Origin: Lactobacillus sp. S2-2
GTDB lineage: Bacteria > Bacillota > Bacilli > Lactobacillales > Lactobacillaceae
Length of the DNA: 64,000 nt
Assembly (NCBI RefSeq): GCF_021698855.1
Contig: NZ_WWFA01000002.1
Coordinates: forward strand, 62,001-126,000
Direction of reading: 5' to 3'
The notes under the pieces were generated by a model. It searched no databases and was not told the origin of the DNA. It worked only from the letters and a program-made list of their open reading frames with translations. Below are positions 16,838-26,192 of the stretch, piece by piece. Each line of letters begins with the position of its first letter. Within the stretch, counting starts at the first letter, position 1. The translations under genes and the position numbers were made by a program.

Positions 16838-16954
16838 CTTTAATTGGTTCAGAGAAGCCAAAAGTAAAATTAACGTGAATAAATTCTAATTACGTCCGTA
16901 ATTTTACACTTTTTGATGGCCAATTATGCTGTTTGTGTGAATTACGGATTTTTT
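16838..16954 (+). promoter_or_regulatory. PyrR-type transcription attenuator of the pyr operon
   Basis: Three alternative RNA stems can be traced. The anti-antiterminator GGTT-CAGAGA-AGCC (16846-16859) has the hexaloop bound by PyrR in other Gram-positive bacteria. The antiterminator pairs GTAAAATTA (16864-16872) with TAATTTTAC (16899-16907). The terminator pairs CCGTAATT (16896-16903) with AATTACGG (16940-16947), followed by six T. The antiterminator and the terminator use the same strand, so only one can form. By analogy, UMP-bound PyrR would favour termination. A plausible promoter lies near 16793-16822. Confidence 0.8.
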
Positions 16955-16969
16955 GTTAGGAGGAAAATT

Positions 16970-17674
16970 ATGCAAGGTCCATTAATGATTGCATTAGATG
17001 TACCAAATGAAGAAGAAATGAATGCAATACTAGACCAATTTGAATTGAATGATGATTTAACAGTTAAAATTGGAATGGAGTTATTTTATGGAAATGGTCC
17101 AGCAATTGTGAAAAATATAAAGAATCGTGGTTATAAGGTTTTTTTAGATTTAAAATTGTTTGATATTCCTAATACTGTAAAACGCGCAATGAAGCAAATT
17201 GCAAAATTAAAGGTTGATTATGTAACAGTTCATGCTTTAGGTGGATCAAAGATGATTCGAAGTGCAAAAGAAGGATTAAGTGAAGTTGCTTATCCAACCA
17301 AGTTATTAGCTGTTACTGAATTAACTTCTTTATCTGAAAAAGAAGTTAAAGAAGAACAAAATTGTAATTTATCAATGAGTGAACAAGTAGTTCATTTGGG
17401 ACAATTAGCAAAAAGTGCAGGAGCTGATGGAGTTATTACTTCAGTTCATGAAGTGAAAGTTTTAAGAAATCAATTAGGTGACGATTTCTTATATGTTACT
17501 CCCGGAATCAGAAATCAGAATGATGCAGTTGGAGATCAAACAAGAGTATCTACACCCAAAGTTGCTTATAAATCTGGTAGTAGTGCGCTTGTAGTTGGAA
17601 GACCAATTACTCAAAGTAAAAATCCAAGAAACAGCTATTTAAAGATGTTAAAGGAGTGGAACAATGAACGATAA
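16970..17674 (+). CDS. pyrF: Orotidine 5'-phosphate decarboxylase
   Basis: PyrF converts OMP to UMP, the last step of de novo pyrimidine synthesis. The catalytic D-K-x-x-D motif is in VFLDLKLFDIPNT (near 57-69), and the phosphate-binding end TPGIRNQNDAVGDQTR and VVGRPITQS are present. The open frame extends upstream to 16913, but that part is the attenuator terminator hairpin. The ribosome site TAGGAGG decides for the ATG at 16970, giving 234 residues. It overlaps pyrE by 11 nt. Confidence 0.96.
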   Translation: MQGPLMIALDVPNEEEMNAILDQFELNDDLTVKIGMELFYGNGPAIVKNIKNRGYKVFLDLKLFDIPNTVKRAMKQIAKLKVDYVTVHALGGSKMIRSAKEGLSEVAYPTKLLAVTELTSLSEKEVKEEQNCNLSMSEQVVHLGQLAKSAGADGVITSVHEVKVLRNQLGDDFLYVTPGIRNQNDAVGDQTRVSTPKVAYKSGSSALVVGRPITQSKNPRNSYLKMLKEWNNER

Positions 17675-18308
17675 TAGTATTATTCAAGATTTAATTGATG
17701 AAAAAATTGTTAGTTTATCACTAGACAAACCTTTTAAATATGCTAGTGGTATTTTATCGCCAATTTATACTGATTTGAGATTAACTATTTCTTATCCAAG
17801 TTTAAGAGCAAAAATAGCTGATGGACTGGTTAACATTATTAAAAATAAATATCCAGATGTAACTGTAATTGGAGGAGTTGTAACCGCTGGAATTCCTCAT
17901 GCAACTTTAGTTGCTGAAAAGTTAGGATTGCCATTAATTTATGTTCGTTCAAAACCTAAAGATCATGGAGCAGGTAAGCAAACTGAAGGTCGAGTTACTA
18001 AAGATGATAAAGTTCTTTTAATTGATGATCTTATTTCAACTGGTGGAAGTGTCTTAGGTGCTGCTAAAGCGTTGCAAAGAGATGGAATTAATGTAGCTGG
18101 AATAATTTCAATTTTTACATATGAATTTCCAGATGCAACTAATAACTTTGCTAAAGCAGGAATAAATTTTGAGTCATTATTAAAATATTCGGATTTAATT
18201 AATAAAGGATATGAAGAAAAGCAATTTAATGATCAACAATTTGAAAAATTAAACTCATGGCATCAAGATGCATGGGCATGGACTAAAAAGGAGCAATCAA
18301 ATGACTAA
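17664..18308 (+). CDS. pyrE: Orotate phosphoribosyltransferase
   Basis: PyrE joins orotate and PRPP to OMP. The PRPP motif VLLIDDLISTGGSVLGA is near 118-134 and the family loop YVRSKPKDHGAGKQTEG precedes it. The length of 214 residues is normal. It overlaps pyrF at its start (11 nt) and pyrD at its end (8 nt), so the three proteins are translationally coupled. Confidence 0.96.
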   Translation: MNDNSIIQDLIDEKIVSLSLDKPFKYASGILSPIYTDLRLTISYPSLRAKIADGLVNIIKNKYPDVTVIGGVVTAGIPHATLVAEKLGLPLIYVRSKPKDHGAGKQTEGRVTKDDKVLLIDDLISTGGSVLGAAKALQRDGINVAGIISIFTYEFPDATNNFAKAGINFESLLKYSDLINKGYEEKQFNDQQFEKLNSWHQDAWAWTKKEQSND

Positions 18309-19239
18309 TATTTCCCTCGAATCAAGACTAGGCAATCAAGTATTTCCCAATTTAATGACCAATGCATCTGGAGTTATGTGTATTTCAGGTGAAGAATTAG
18401 ATAAGATGCTTGAATCTAATGCTGGTGGAATTATTACTAAAAGTGCAACAACTAACTATCGTCCAGGAAATCCAACTCCAAGACAACAATTACTAGAATT
18501 AGGTAGTATTAATTCAATGGGAATTCCCAATGAAGGATTAGATTTTTATCTTAAATTTGTGTTAGATCATCAAAATAATGAAAAGCCAATTATTTTGTCA
18601 GTTTCTGGATTGTCAGTTGAAGAAAATAAAGAATTATTTACTCAAATTCAATCTAGTAATTTTAACGGATTAATTGAATTAAACTTATCTTGTCCAAATG
18701 TTGTTGGTAAGCCTCAAGTAGGTTATGATTTTCCTACTATTAAAGAAGAATTAGATACCGTCTTTTCAGTATGTGATAAACAAATTGGAGTTAAATTACC
18801 TCCATATTTTGATTTTTTTCAATTTGACCAAGTTGCTGAAATTTTAAATCAATTTCCAATTGCATATGTAAATACAATTAATAGTATTGGTAATGGAATG
18901 GCTGTTGATCTTAAAAACGAATCAGCTTATATTAAGCCTAAAGGTGGATTTGGAGGGATTGGTGGAGAATTTATTAAACCAATTGCATTATCAAATGTTC
19001 GTGCTTTTCGAAAACGCTTAAATCCAGAAATTCAAATCATTGGAACTGGTGGAATTAAGAATGGGTCTGATGTATTTGAACATGTTTTATGTGGTGCTGA
19101 TATTGTTCAAATTGGAACTGAATTATGGCGTGAAGGAACAGGAGTATTTGATCGTTTAGCTGATGAATTAAAAATCATTATGGAAGAAAAGGGATATACT
19201 AAATTATCTGATTTTCGTGGTAAGTTAAAAGAACTTTAA
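18301..19239 (+). CDS. pyrD: Dihydroorotate dehydrogenase, class 1A (fumarate-type)
   Basis: This cytosolic FMN enzyme oxidises dihydroorotate to orotate. NLSCPNVVGKPQVGYDF carries the catalytic cysteine of class 1A, and GSINSMGIPNEG and GGFGGIGGEFIKPIAL are typical. Class 1A enzymes use fumarate and need no PyrK partner; none is present here. The frame extends upstream to 18268 inside pyrE, but the ATG at 18301, behind AAAGGAGC, gives MTNISLESRLGNQVFPN, the expected start, and 312 residues. Confidence 0.93.
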   Translation: MTNISLESRLGNQVFPNLMTNASGVMCISGEELDKMLESNAGGIITKSATTNYRPGNPTPRQQLLELGSINSMGIPNEGLDFYLKFVLDHQNNEKPIILSVSGLSVEENKELFTQIQSSNFNGLIELNLSCPNVVGKPQVGYDFPTIKEELDTVFSVCDKQIGVKLPPYFDFFQFDQVAEILNQFPIAYVNTINSIGNGMAVDLKNESAYIKPKGGFGGIGGEFIKPIALSNVRAFRKRLNPEIQIIGTGGIKNGSDVFEHVLCGADIVQIGTELWREGTGVFDRLADELKIIMEEKGYTKLSDFRGKLKEL

Positions 19240-19249
19240 AAAGAATCAT

Positions 19250-19290
19250 AAAAAAAAAACGTAATCTTAAATGATTACGTTTATTTTTTT
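19250..19290. terminator. Bidirectional terminator between pyrD and dapF
   Basis: AAAACGTAATC and GATTACGTTT form a stem around a 6-nt loop, with an A-tract of nine on one side and seven T on the other. Confidence 0.87.
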
Positions 19291-19295
19291 AATTG

Positions 19296-20273
19296 TTAAG
19301 TTAGTGAATTCACAAAGTTTTTATAATCAGATTCTTCATTGGTTTCAAAGATTTTAGCTTTATTTAAATCATTATTAATTAGACTTTGAAGGTCAATATT
19401 AATCTTATGTGTAATAGTTGCATTTCCTGTTAATTTTAAAGAATAATGATTATCAATTTTTTTTACATTATTTTTAACCATTCCGCCAGGATTATAAACT
19501 GTTATTTCTTCATTAAAATTTTGATTTGGATAATTGATTAAAGCATATGCTAGACTAGTGGCTGTCATTCCAGTTCCACAGGCATTTGTAAAACCAACTC
19601 CACGTTCAAATGTTTTAACGAAAATTTGATTAGGGGCTTTTTCGTAAGCAAAGTTAAGATTAACGCCATCAGTAAAATATGGATTTTGACCATTAAGATA
19701 TTTACCTAATTTTTCCATTTTATTAGTGTTAATCGTATTGTTATTAGAAAAATTAATTAGATGAGGATTAGGAACAGCAATAGCTGTGAATTTTTCAGTT
19801 TCATCTATTTCAGGTACAGTTTCATTAAAAATTTTTTGTTTATTTAATTTTTCAAATGGAAATGCTTCTTGGTTAAATTTGACGGGTGATATTTCAACAC
19901 TAAATGCTTTAACATTTGGTGCTAAATCTTTTGCCTGTTTAACTTCTAAATCAGCGTTCATAGTTTCAACTTTGAAATGAGTTTGATTGAATTTTTCTGA
20001 TAAATAGCGACTAACTGTTCTTAAGCCGTTACCACACATTGAAGCCTCGCTACCATCAGCATTAATAACTCTCATTTGGCCTAAAGTATCTTTATGACTT
20101 GAATTATCGACTAGTAAAAGTCCGTCAGCTCCACCTAATAATCCATTAGTTCGATTAGTAACTCTTTTGGTGAGTTCAATAATTTGCTTATCTGATAAAA
20201 ATTCTTCTAATTTTGTTCGGTCTAAAATAAAAAATTGATTTTCTGATCCATGTACTTTTAATAATTCAGTCAT
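19296..20273 (-). CDS. dapF: Diaminopimelate epimerase
   Basis: DapF interconverts LL- and meso-diaminopimelate. The two catalytic cysteines are in ASMCGNGLRTV (about 78-88) and FTNACGTGMTATS. The N-terminus MTELLKVHGSENQFFILD is the usual one in lactobacilli. At 325 residues it is somewhat longer than E. coli DapF, with an extra C-terminal tail after the core. AAGGAGG precedes the ATG. It is the second gene of the minus-strand lysC-dapF operon (12-nt gap), opposite the riboswitch-controlled lysine operon. Confidence 0.94.
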   Translation of the reverse strand: MTELLKVHGSENQFFILDRTKLEEFLSDKQIIELTKRVTNRTNGLLGGADGLLLVDNSSHKDTLGQMRVINADGSEASMCGNGLRTVSRYLSEKFNQTHFKVETMNADLEVKQAKDLAPNVKAFSVEISPVKFNQEAFPFEKLNKQKIFNETVPEIDETEKFTAIAVPNPHLINFSNNNTINTNKMEKLGKYLNGQNPYFTDGVNLNFAYEKAPNQIFVKTFERGVGFTNACGTGMTATSLAYALINYPNQNFNEEITVYNPGGMVKNNVKKIDNHYSLKLTGNATITHKINIDLQSLINNDLNKAKIFETNEESDYKNFVNSLT

Positions 20274-20285
20274 TATAGTTCCTCC

Positions 20286-21656
20286 TTAAAGATTTAATGC
20301 ATTATTATCGAAAAAGTGTTGATAAATTAATTCTACGGCTCGATCAGCATCGGCATTATTAGTTCCTAACATTGTAGATATTTTAGATGCACCTTGGTTA
20401 ATCATATGGATTCTAATATCGTTATCCACAAGTGGTTTGAAAATTTTTTCAATGGTTGAAGGGTTGATAGAAAGTCCTTCTCCAACAATCATGATAATTG
20501 CATAATCTTTGATCCAATTAATTTTGTCTGGATTAATTTCTTGAATAATTTCCTGTTTGATTTGATTCATTAATTCATTATTTAGTTGATTACTATCAAA
20601 AATAATTGTTAAATCATCTATTCCAGACGGCATATGTTCATAAGAAACATTATATTTATATAAAATTTGTAGTATTTTGAGTGTAAAACCAACCTCTTTG
20701 TTTAATAGATATTTGTGAATATACAGTCCTAAAAAATGTTTAGAGCTGGTAACACCAGTTATGATTTTTTTAGGAATAAAATTTTCTGAAGGAACAATCA
20801 TTGTTCCTTTGGCATTTGGATTATTGGTATTTTTTACATTAATTGGAATATTTGCATCAACAACTGGAATAATCGCTTCATCATTAAAAACTGCAAATCC
20901 TGCATATGCTAATTCACGCATTTCTCGATAAGTCATTTTTTTGATTGGAGCTGGATTAGAAACAATCTTTGGATTAGCTGAATAAATTGCATTTACATCA
21001 GTAAAATTTTCATATAAATCGGCATTTAGACCTTTGGCAATAATTGATCCAGTAATATCAGATCCACCTCGGGCAAAAGTCGCAATTTCATTATGTTTGG
21101 TAACCCCAAAGAATCCAGGGAAAATTAATTTTTTATTAGTTATTTTAATTTTATGTAAATTAGTATATGTTTCTGGTAAAATATTGGCATTTTGCGGGTT
21201 ATTAGAAACGATTATTCCAATTTTACATGGATCCATAAATACAGCTGGAATATCTAATTCATTTAAAATTTCATTCATTAAAAAAGCACTTAATTTTTCC
21301 CCATGAGCTTTAAAAGTTGCCATTAAAAATTCATTATTTAAATAGTTTTGATTAGGTAAATCGTTTAAAATTGCTTCAATAGTTGCTATAACATTGTGAT
21401 TTAAGTGAAAGTATTCACTAATTTCATTATATCTTTTTACAATTTTTTTGACTGTCGTTAGATAGTTTTTATCATTAATGACTTCATTAGCATAATTTAC
21501 TAATAAGTCGGTTACTTTAGTATCATTATCAAATCTCTTTCCAGGCGCAGATAAAACGATTGCTTTTCGTTCATCATCATCTTTAATAATATTAATAACA
21601 CTTTGAAAGTGTTCTCCATCAGCTAATGAACTACCGCCAAATTTTACAACTTTCAT
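20286..21656 (-). CDS. lysC: Aspartate kinase
   Basis: Aspartokinase phosphorylates aspartate at the entry to the lysine/threonine/methionine branch. KVVKFGGSSLADG is the N-terminal kinase motif, FARGGSDITGSI the substrate/ATP region, and the last ~150 residues form the two ACT regulatory domains (VGEGLSINPSTIEKIF, INQGASKISTMLG). The frame is open to 21689, but that is almost at the predicted transcription start. The ATG at 21656, giving MKVVKFGGSS and 456 residues, is the better start. It is of the monofunctional class III-like type with feedback ACT domains. Confidence 0.92.
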   Translation of the reverse strand: MKVVKFGGSSLADGEHFQSVINIIKDDDERKAIVLSAPGKRFDNDTKVTDLLVNYANEVINDKNYLTTVKKIVKRYNEISEYFHLNHNVIATIEAILNDLPNQNYLNNEFLMATFKAHGEKLSAFLMNEILNELDIPAVFMDPCKIGIIVSNNPQNANILPETYTNLHKIKITNKKLIFPGFFGVTKHNEIATFARGGSDITGSIIAKGLNADLYENFTDVNAIYSANPKIVSNPAPIKKMTYREMRELAYAGFAVFNDEAIIPVVDANIPINVKNTNNPNAKGTMIVPSENFIPKKIITGVTSSKHFLGLYIHKYLLNKEVGFTLKILQILYKYNVSYEHMPSGIDDLTIIFDSNQLNNELMNQIKQEIIQEINPDKINWIKDYAIIMIVGEGLSINPSTIEKIFKPLVDNDIRIHMINQGASKISTMLGTNNADADRAVELIYQHFFDNNALNL

Positions 21657-21690
21657 AATTTCACATCCATTTCTTATTCGATTATCCAAA

Positions 21691-21718
21691 ATTTTAACAT
21701 GTAATTTTTTGATTGCAA
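21691..21718 (-). promoter_or_regulatory. Promoter for lysC-dapF
   Basis: On the minus strand TTGCAA and TAAAAT (with an extended TGT) are separated by 16 nt. The predicted leader to the lysC ATG is under 30 nt, so this operon has no room for a riboswitch. Confidence 0.6.
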
Positions 21719-21799
21719 TTATTATTTGTTCAAAAAAAGATTGATTTAAAAGGCATATATAGTAACAAAATATTTTAAAAAAAATATTAGGTTAAATTA

Positions 21800-21826
21800 T
21801 TGACTTAAAATTTGTTTTAATATAAG
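21800..21826 (+). promoter_or_regulatory. Probable promoter of the lysine operon
   Basis: TTGACT and TATAAG are 15 nt apart, which is short. They lie just before the lysine riboswitch, where a promoter is required. Confidence 0.45.
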
Positions 21827-21843
21827 CTTGTATCAATCAAATA

Positions 21844-22006
21844 AATAGAGGTTGCAAGAGATATCAGTAAATAGTGGAGTAATCACAAAGCTTTGAAGCT
21901 ATTGAAAGGATCAATTGCCGAAGTTTCTTAAAATGGTGAACTTAAGATACTGGGACGTAGTTTAATATTCTACGGACTGTCGTAACTTTAGTTACGGGGT
22001 GCTATC
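21844..22006 (+). promoter_or_regulatory. Lysine riboswitch (L box) aptamer
   Basis: The ~245-nt leader of lysA holds the conserved L-box words in order: AGAGGTTGCAAGA at the 5' side, TGCCGAAG (near 21916-21923), CTGGG (21950-21954), GACTGTC and, at the 3' side, GGGGTGCTATC, whose CTAT can close the P1 stem with ATAG at the 5' end. These bases form the lysine-binding core in known examples. The aptamer is followed by a terminator, so lysine should switch transcription of the downstream operon off. Confidence 0.88.
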
Positions 22007-22037
22007 AATTCAATATTCTATAAGTGTAAATAATTGT

Positions 22038-22090
22038 AGGGAAATCCGGATAGATAGCATTTAGCTATCTATTTGGGTTTCCCTTTTTTT
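22038..22090 (+). terminator. Riboswitch-controlled terminator before lysA
   Basis: GGGAAA...TTTCCC closes an inner stem GATAGC/GCTATC, and seven T follow. The inner GATAGC could instead pair with the 3' side of the aptamer P1 (GCTATC near 22001-22006), giving the antiterminated state. Confidence 0.85.
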
Positions 22091-22112
22091 ATAAATTTGG
22101 AGGTGTAGGTTA

Positions 22113-23417
22113 ATGAGTAGACAAGTTGAACAAGAATTAATTAATCAAAATAATCATTTAATGATTGGTGGAGTTGATTCAGTTAAATTAGCAAATGATT
22201 ATGGGACACCTTTAGTTGTTTATGATGTACATAAAATTAAAAAACAATTGAATTTATTCAAGCAAGCTTTTGAAAAAAATAATGTTGATTATGTAATTAG
22301 TTATGCAAGTAAAGCATTTTCGTGTATTGCGATGTATCAGTTACTTAAAAATGAAAAAGTTCATAGCGATGTTGTATCTGGTGGGGAATTATATGTTGCT
22401 CATAAGGCTGACTTTCCAATGAACAATATTAGTTTTCATGGCAATAATAAAACTTATCAAGAATTATCAATGGCTGTAGATTATCAAGTTGGACTAATCA
22501 TTGTTGATAATTTCAATGAGATAGATTTATTGAATCAAATTTTAGAAGAAAAGAATCAAACAATTAATGTTTTAATGAGAGTGACTCCAGGAGTTGAGGC
22601 TCATACCCATGAATATATTTCTACAGGTCAAACTGATAGTAAGTTTGGTTTTGATTTAGAATCAGGACAGGTAGAACAAGCTTTTAAATTATTAAACAAA
22701 AGTAAAAGAATTAATTTAAAAGGAATTCATGCACATATTGGTTCACAAATTTTTGCGTATGAAGGATTTGAACAAGAAATAAAAGTATTAATTGATGTAT
22801 TAGCAAATTGGAAAAAAGAAAGTAATTTTGATGCTGATATTTTGAATCTTGGTGGCGGATTTGGAATTAAATATACCGCTGATGATCAACCAATTTCGAT
22901 TGATCAAGTTATTCAAAAAATTACAGCAGAAATAAAGATTCAAACAAAAGAACAAGAAATAAAAATGCCATCGATATGGATTGAACCTGGTCGTTCAATT
23001 GTTGGTGAAGCCGGCTATAGTTTATATCGTACTGGTTCAACTAAATCAGTACCTAATGGACATAATTATGTAGCAGTTGATGGTGGAATGGGAGATAATA
23101 TTCGTCCTGCTTTATATCAAGCTAAATATGAAGCATCATTAGCTAATCGAATTAATGAAAAAGATGAAAAAACTTATGAATTAGTTGGTAAATATTGTGA
23201 ATCAGGTGATATTTTAATTCATGATTTAAAGTTGCCAATTCCTAATTTAAATGATTTAGTGGTCGTTTATGATACAGGTGCATACGGATATTCAATGGCA
23301 TCTAATTATAATTTAAATTTAAAACCAGCTGTAGTTTTTGTTGAAAATGGTAAATCACAATTAGTAATAAAAAGACAAAGCTTTGAAGATTTAGTTTCAC
23401 TAGATCTTTCATTATAA
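22113..23417 (+). CDS. lysA: Diaminopimelate decarboxylase
   Basis: LysA converts meso-diaminopimelate to lysine. It is a PLP enzyme of alanine-racemase fold: the PLP lysine is in SYASKAFS (K67), glycine-rich NLGGGFGI binds the phosphate, and the second-domain motif is GKYCESGDIL. The 434-residue length is normal. It heads the riboswitch-controlled operon, so the last enzyme of the pathway is translated first. GGAGG lies before the ATG. Confidence 0.96.
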   Translation: MSRQVEQELINQNNHLMIGGVDSVKLANDYGTPLVVYDVHKIKKQLNLFKQAFEKNNVDYVISYASKAFSCIAMYQLLKNEKVHSDVVSGGELYVAHKADFPMNNISFHGNNKTYQELSMAVDYQVGLIIVDNFNEIDLLNQILEEKNQTINVLMRVTPGVEAHTHEYISTGQTDSKFGFDLESGQVEQAFKLLNKSKRINLKGIHAHIGSQIFAYEGFEQEIKVLIDVLANWKKESNFDADILNLGGGFGIKYTADDQPISIDQVIQKITAEIKIQTKEQEIKMPSIWIEPGRSIVGEAGYSLYRTGSTKSVPNGHNYVAVDGGMGDNIRPALYQAKYEASLANRINEKDEKTYELVGKYCESGDILIHDLKLPIPNLNDLVVVYDTGAYGYSMASNYNLNLKPAVVFVENGKSQLVIKRQSFEDLVSLDLSL

Positions 23418-23431
23418 AAGGAGATTATTAA

Positions 23432-24142
23432 ATGATGGAAAACTTAGATGCTCAACAAATCATTAATTTTATTGCAAATGCTGAAAAGAAAACACCAGTG
23501 AAAGTTTATCTTCAAGGTAATTTAGACGAAGTTAAATTTCCTAAAACTGTCAAAGTCTTTAATTCACAGAATTTAACAATCCTTTTTGGTGATTGGGAAG
23601 AAATTAGTCCAATCATCCAAGAAAATGAAACTAAAATTGAACAAATTGAAATTGAAAATTCGGTACGTCGTTCAGCAGTACCTTTAAAAGATTTAAAGGA
23701 ATTAGATGCAAGAATTGAACCCGGAGCAATTATTCGAGATCAAGTAAAAATTGGTCATAAAGTAGTAATTATGATGGGAGCTTCAATTAATATTGGAGCA
23801 GAAATCGGTGATAATTCAATGATTGATATGAATGTTGTTCTTGGTGGAAGAGCCATGGTTGGAAAAAATGTTCACGTTGGTGCAGGAGCTGTTTTAGCAG
23901 GAGTTGTTGAGCCTGCTAGTGCAACACCGGTTAAGATTGATGATAATGTTTTAATTGGTGCAAATGCAGTAGTAATTGAAGGGGTGCACGTTGGTGCAGG
24001 AGCTGTTGTTGCAGCAGGTGCAGTTGTAACTGAAGATGTTGAGCCTAATACTGTGGTTGGTGGAATGCCTGCTAAAGTCCTTAAACGAAAAGATGAACAA
24101 ACTAGTTCAAAAACAAAATTAGAAAATCGTTTAAGAAAGTAG
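23432..24142 (+). CDS. dapH: Tetrahydrodipicolinate N-acetyltransferase
   Basis: DapH acetylates the ring-opened form of tetrahydrodipicolinate, defining the acetylase variant of the DAP pathway used by many Firmicutes. The C-terminal half (about 90-220) is a left-handed beta-helix of hexapeptide repeats ([26 protein letters not shown]). The N-terminal ~85 residues form the typical alpha/beta domain. Two ATG codons are adjacent at the start; AAAAGGAG fits either. It lies 14 nt after lysA. Confidence 0.94.
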   Translation: MMENLDAQQIINFIANAEKKTPVKVYLQGNLDEVKFPKTVKVFNSQNLTILFGDWEEISPIIQENETKIEQIEIENSVRRSAVPLKDLKELDARIEPGAIIRDQVKIGHKVVIMMGASINIGAEIGDNSMIDMNVVLGGRAMVGKNVHVGAGAVLAGVVEPASATPVKIDDNVLIGANAVVIEGVHVGAGAVVAAGAVVTEDVEPNTVVGGMPAKVLKRKDEQTSSKTKLENRLRK

Positions 24143-24152
24143 AGTGATTAAA

Positions 24153-25298
24153 ATGCAACAAGCAGAATTATTTGAAATTTATCGACATTTACATCAATAT
24201 CCTGAACTTGCAATGGAAGAATTTAAAACACATGAATTTCTTCTTAATATGGTAGAAAAAATAAAAAATAATAATTGGAATGTTCGAACAATTTCTGATT
24301 TACCAACTGCTATCTTGGTTTATATTCCCGGGATAAATCCTAGTAAAACGATTGGTTATCGAACAGACATTGATGCTTTACCAGTTCAAGAAGCAACTAA
24401 CATCGAATTTAAATCAAAAAATGAAGGTAAAATGCATGCATGTGGTCATGATTTACATATGACAGTTGCTCTAGGTGTTTTAGATTACTTTGCTAAAAAT
24501 CAACCCAAAGACAATTTGATTTTCTTTTTCCAACCAGCTGAGGAAAGTCAAAATGGTGGTAAAATTGCTTATGATCTTGGTGTTTTTGAAGGTAAATGGA
24601 AACCAGACGAATTTTATGCTTTACATGATAATCCACAGTTAGATACAGGAGTGATTGGTAGTAGAGTTGGAACTTTATTTGCTGGTACAACAGAAGTTGA
24701 TGTTGAATTAATTGGTAAGAGTGGACATGCTGCATACCCTCAAAATGCAAGAGATATGGTGGTTGCAGGATCCGAATTTATTAATCAAATTCAAAATATT
24801 ATTTCAAGAAAATTTAATCCAATGGATAATGCCGTTATTACTTTTGGTAAATTCGAATCAGGTTCAATTAGAAATGTTATTTCAGGATATACAAAAATTG
24901 AAGGAACAATTAGAGCTTTAACACAAAATCAAATTGAATATTTGCAACAACAAATTTTACAAGTGAAAAAAGGGATTGAAATTCTTTTTGATTGTGAAGT
25001 AAAAGTTAAGTTAAACCAAGGTGGATATTATCCTGTTGAAAATAATTTTAAGTTATCAACTGATTTTTGTAATTATATGGAAGAAAATCAAAATGTTAAT
25101 TTTGAAATGATGAAACCTGCAATGACTGGTGAAGATTTTGGGTACTTATTGAATAAGTTTCCTGGAGTTATGTTTTGGTTAGGAGTTTCGGACCCAAATA
25201 ATTCATTACATTCAGATAAATTTTTACCTAACATAAATGCAATTGCATCAGGAATTAATGCAATTACAGGATATCTAGAACATCGAATGGAGGAATAA
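24153..25298 (+). CDS. N-acetyldiaminopimelate deacetylase (M20 peptidase family)
   Basis: This zinc or cobalt amidohydrolase removes the acetyl group from N-acetyl-LL-diaminopimelate. M20 metal-binding motifs are HACGHDLHM near 93-101 and FQPAEES. The N-terminal IYRHLHQYPELAMEEFKTH is typical of the deacetylase group rather than of general aminoacylases. The frame begins at a GTG at 24144, right after dapH, but the ATG at 24153 with AGAGTGAT upstream gives the conventional start and 381 residues. Position in the operon supports the assignment. Confidence 0.88.
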   Translation: MQQAELFEIYRHLHQYPELAMEEFKTHEFLLNMVEKIKNNNWNVRTISDLPTAILVYIPGINPSKTIGYRTDIDALPVQEATNIEFKSKNEGKMHACGHDLHMTVALGVLDYFAKNQPKDNLIFFFQPAEESQNGGKIAYDLGVFEGKWKPDEFYALHDNPQLDTGVIGSRVGTLFAGTTEVDVELIGKSGHAAYPQNARDMVVAGSEFINQIQNIISRKFNPMDNAVITFGKFESGSIRNVISGYTKIEGTIRALTQNQIEYLQQQILQVKKGIEILFDCEVKVKLNQGGYYPVENNFKLSTDFCNYMEENQNVNFEMMKPAMTGEDFGYLLNKFPGVMFWLGVSDPNNSLHSDKFLPNINAIASGINAITGYLEHRMEE

Positions 25299-25301
25299 GT
25301 T

Positions 25302-26180
25302 ATGAATAATAAATTTGATAATGTTGATTTAATGACCGCGATTATCACACCTTTTGATAAAGATAATCAAATTAATTTTAAAGAATTAAATCGATTAGCA
25401 GAACATTTAATGCAAGATGGATGTAATGGATTTGTGATTGGTGGAACAACAGGTGAAACACCAACATTAACTCATGATGAAAAAATAGAATTATATACTA
25501 AATTTGCTGCGTTCATTGATGGAAGAGTACCTGTAATTGCTGGAACGGGCTCAAATAATACCAAAGAAACAACTCAATTTACAAAAGAAGTAAGTAAAAT
25601 TGATGGAATTGATGCTGCTTTAGTAGTCGTTCCATATTATAATAAGCCTTCACAAAGAGGGATGGTTGCTCATTTTGAAACAGTAGCTGCTAGTTCTAAT
25701 ATTCCACTTTTTATTTATAATGTTCCTTCTAGAACCGGGATTGCAATGGAAGATGAAACGATTATTAAGTTATCTAAGAATCAAAATATTTTGGGTGTTA
25801 AGCAATGTATGGATTTAGCTTCTTTTCAAAATATTGTAGAAAATACTTCTAATGATTTTTTTGTATACTCAGGAGAAGATCCACAAGCATTATTTGCTAA
25901 AATGGTTGGAGGAAAAGGGATTATTTCTGTAGCTAGTCATATTTATACTAAGCAAATGAGAAATATGTATGATGCTTTAGATCAAGGTGATTTAAATATA
26001 GCAGGATACTTATCTAGATATTTAACGCCTAAAATGAATGCGCTCTTTATGTATCCGTCTCCTTCGCCTGTAAAAGCATTATTAAACGATCAAGGATATC
26101 AAGTTGGAGATTGTCGTTTACCAATTGTATCTTTGAATGAAGCTGAAAAGATACAATTAATGAATAAAATTATTGACTAA
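25302..26180 (+). CDS. dapA: 4-hydroxy-tetrahydrodipicolinate synthase
   Basis: DapA condenses pyruvate with aspartate semialdehyde, the first committed lysine step. The Schiff-base lysine is in LGVKQCMD (K167), the proton-relay tyrosine in IYNVPSRTG (Y139), and the [10 protein letters not shown] motif near 48-57 binds pyruvate. Length 292 is standard. It starts 3 nt after the deacetylase stop, with GGAGG before the ATG. Confidence 0.96.
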   Translation: MNNKFDNVDLMTAIITPFDKDNQINFKELNRLAEHLMQDGCNGFVIGGTTGETPTLTHDEKIELYTKFAAFIDGRVPVIAGTGSNNTKETTQFTKEVSKIDGIDAALVVVPYYNKPSQRGMVAHFETVAASSNIPLFIYNVPSRTGIAMEDETIIKLSKNQNILGVKQCMDLASFQNIVENTSNDFFVYSGEDPQALFAKMVGGKGIISVASHIYTKQMRNMYDALDQGDLNIAGYLSRYLTPKMNALFMYPSPSPVKALLNDQGYQVGDCRLPIVSLNEAEKIQLMNKIID

Positions 26181-26192
26181 AGGAGAATTAAA

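Noticed and set aside
16913-16969. N-terminal extension of pyrF, or a leader peptide read through the attenuator hairpin
   Set aside because: The extension would be translated from the terminator stem itself and has no ribosome site. The consensus site TAGGAGG fits the ATG at 16970.
21657-21690. Second lysine riboswitch before lysC
   Set aside because: The leader between the predicted promoter and the ATG is too short and holds none of the L-box words.
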